A DNA stretch of 6,263 nucleotides from contig JAGWYI010000262.1 of assembly GCA_018969455.1 (NCBI GenBank), forward strand, positions 1-6,263. The letters are read 5' to 3'. Shown here piece after piece: positions 6,014 through 6,263 of this stretch. Numbering within the stretch: position 1 is the stretch's first letter; each line of letters opens with the position of its first letter. The notes beneath the pieces were generated by a model. It was not told the DNA's origin and ran no database searches. It saw nothing but the letters and a program-made list of their open reading frames with translations. The translations under genes were made by a program, and so were the position numbers. The DNA is from Bacteroidota bacterium (GTDB lineage Bacteria > Bacteroidota > Bacteroidia > Chitinophagales > Saprospiraceae).

Positions 6014-6263
6014 TTATTTTCGGATCGCTTCCACCGGATCCATGCGACTTGCCTGAGATGCCGGAATGAGGCCCGAAAGTACGCCAACCCCAATAGAAGT
6101 TAAAACCCCGATCAGGGTATTCAGGAGGGAGAGGTGAATGTCGAAATCGAGCACATAAGTGATCAGCTCGGTTGTTCCCCAAATAAGCAGCAGGCCAATC
6201 ATACCGCCTACGGCACACAAAACAATGGCCTCGCAAAGAATTTCAAGCAGTATAAACCAGCGT
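6014..6263 (-). CDS. ABC transporter permease of the MacB/FtsX type, C-terminal fragment
   Basis: Only the last 82 residues are inside the window; the frame stays open to the right edge and stops at 6014-6016. MacB/FtsX-family permeases have an N-terminal helix, a large periplasmic domain and three C-terminal membrane helices, and pair with an MJ-type ATPase. Here RWFILLEILCEAIVMCAVGG (the coupling and second-last helix region) leads into a hydrophobic helix (GGMIGLLLIWG), then LIGVLTSIGVGVLSG as the last helix, then LIPASQASRMDPVEAIRK. The ending GLxPAxxASRxDPVEAIR is the hallmark of this family. Substrate cannot be judged from the fragment; candidates include efflux, lipoprotein release (LolCE-like) and peptide export. 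It converges on the lolA-like gene with a 35-base gap. Confidence 0.9.
   Translation of the reverse strand, partial: RWFILLEILCEAIVLCAVGGMIGLLLIWGTTELITYVLDFDIHLSLLNTLIGVLTSIGVGVLSGLIPASQASRMDPVEAIRK

Noticed and set aside
1..6263. CRISPR arrays, tRNA or rRNA genes, transposases, toxin-antitoxin pairs.
   Set aside because: No spaced direct repeats, no tRNA cloverleaf or rRNA-like stretches, no transposase motifs and no small paired genes were seen on either strand.

Overview
The window looks like chromosomal DNA from a member of the Bacteroidota. The grounds are the protein styles (RNase R, a LolA-like carrier and a TcdA/ThiF enzyme that read as Bacteroidota versions), the lack of Shine-Dalgarno sequences before the starts, a candidate TTTG / TAnnTTT promoter of the Bacteroidota sigma type before rnr, and a receiver protein whose C-terminus resembles an effector-associated domain common in complex members of the phylum such as Saprospiria. 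Placement below phylum level is a guess.

Layout: the 3' end of a tatD-family nuclease gene (1-333, +) is followed 25 bases later by a ThiF/E1-like gene that fits tcdA, the t6A-cyclising tRNA dehydratase (359-1108, +). A 175-base convergent gap holds only a loose inverted repeat. Then comes rnr, encoding RNase R (1284-3653, -), with a visible winged helix, two cold-shock domains, a complete RNB catalytic centre and an S1 domain. A 210-base AT-rich divergent spacer separates it from a 402-residue orphan receiver-domain protein (3864-5072, +). A 231-base gap carrying a long imperfect palindrome (about 5093-5220) leads to a secreted LolA-family protein (5304-5978, +). That gene ends in a strong hairpin terminator whose loop contains the stop codon. 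The last piece is the 3' end of a MacB/FtsX-type ABC transporter permease (6014-6263, -).

Functionally the left half is RNA and DNA housekeeping: TatD nuclease, tRNA modification and RNA decay. The right half is envelope-related: a lipoprotein carrier and an ABC permease. The receiver protein stands apart. It has no partner histidine kinase and no DNA-binding or enzymatic output domain. It has an enlarged beta3-alpha3 loop, a central alpha/beta region I do not recognise, and a C-terminal helical segment that resembles EAD11-type adaptor domains of bacterial conflict and apoptosis-like systems. If that resemblance holds, the protein would connect phosphorelay signalling to an effector encoded elsewhere. 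This and the palindrome before lolA are the two items most worth checking.
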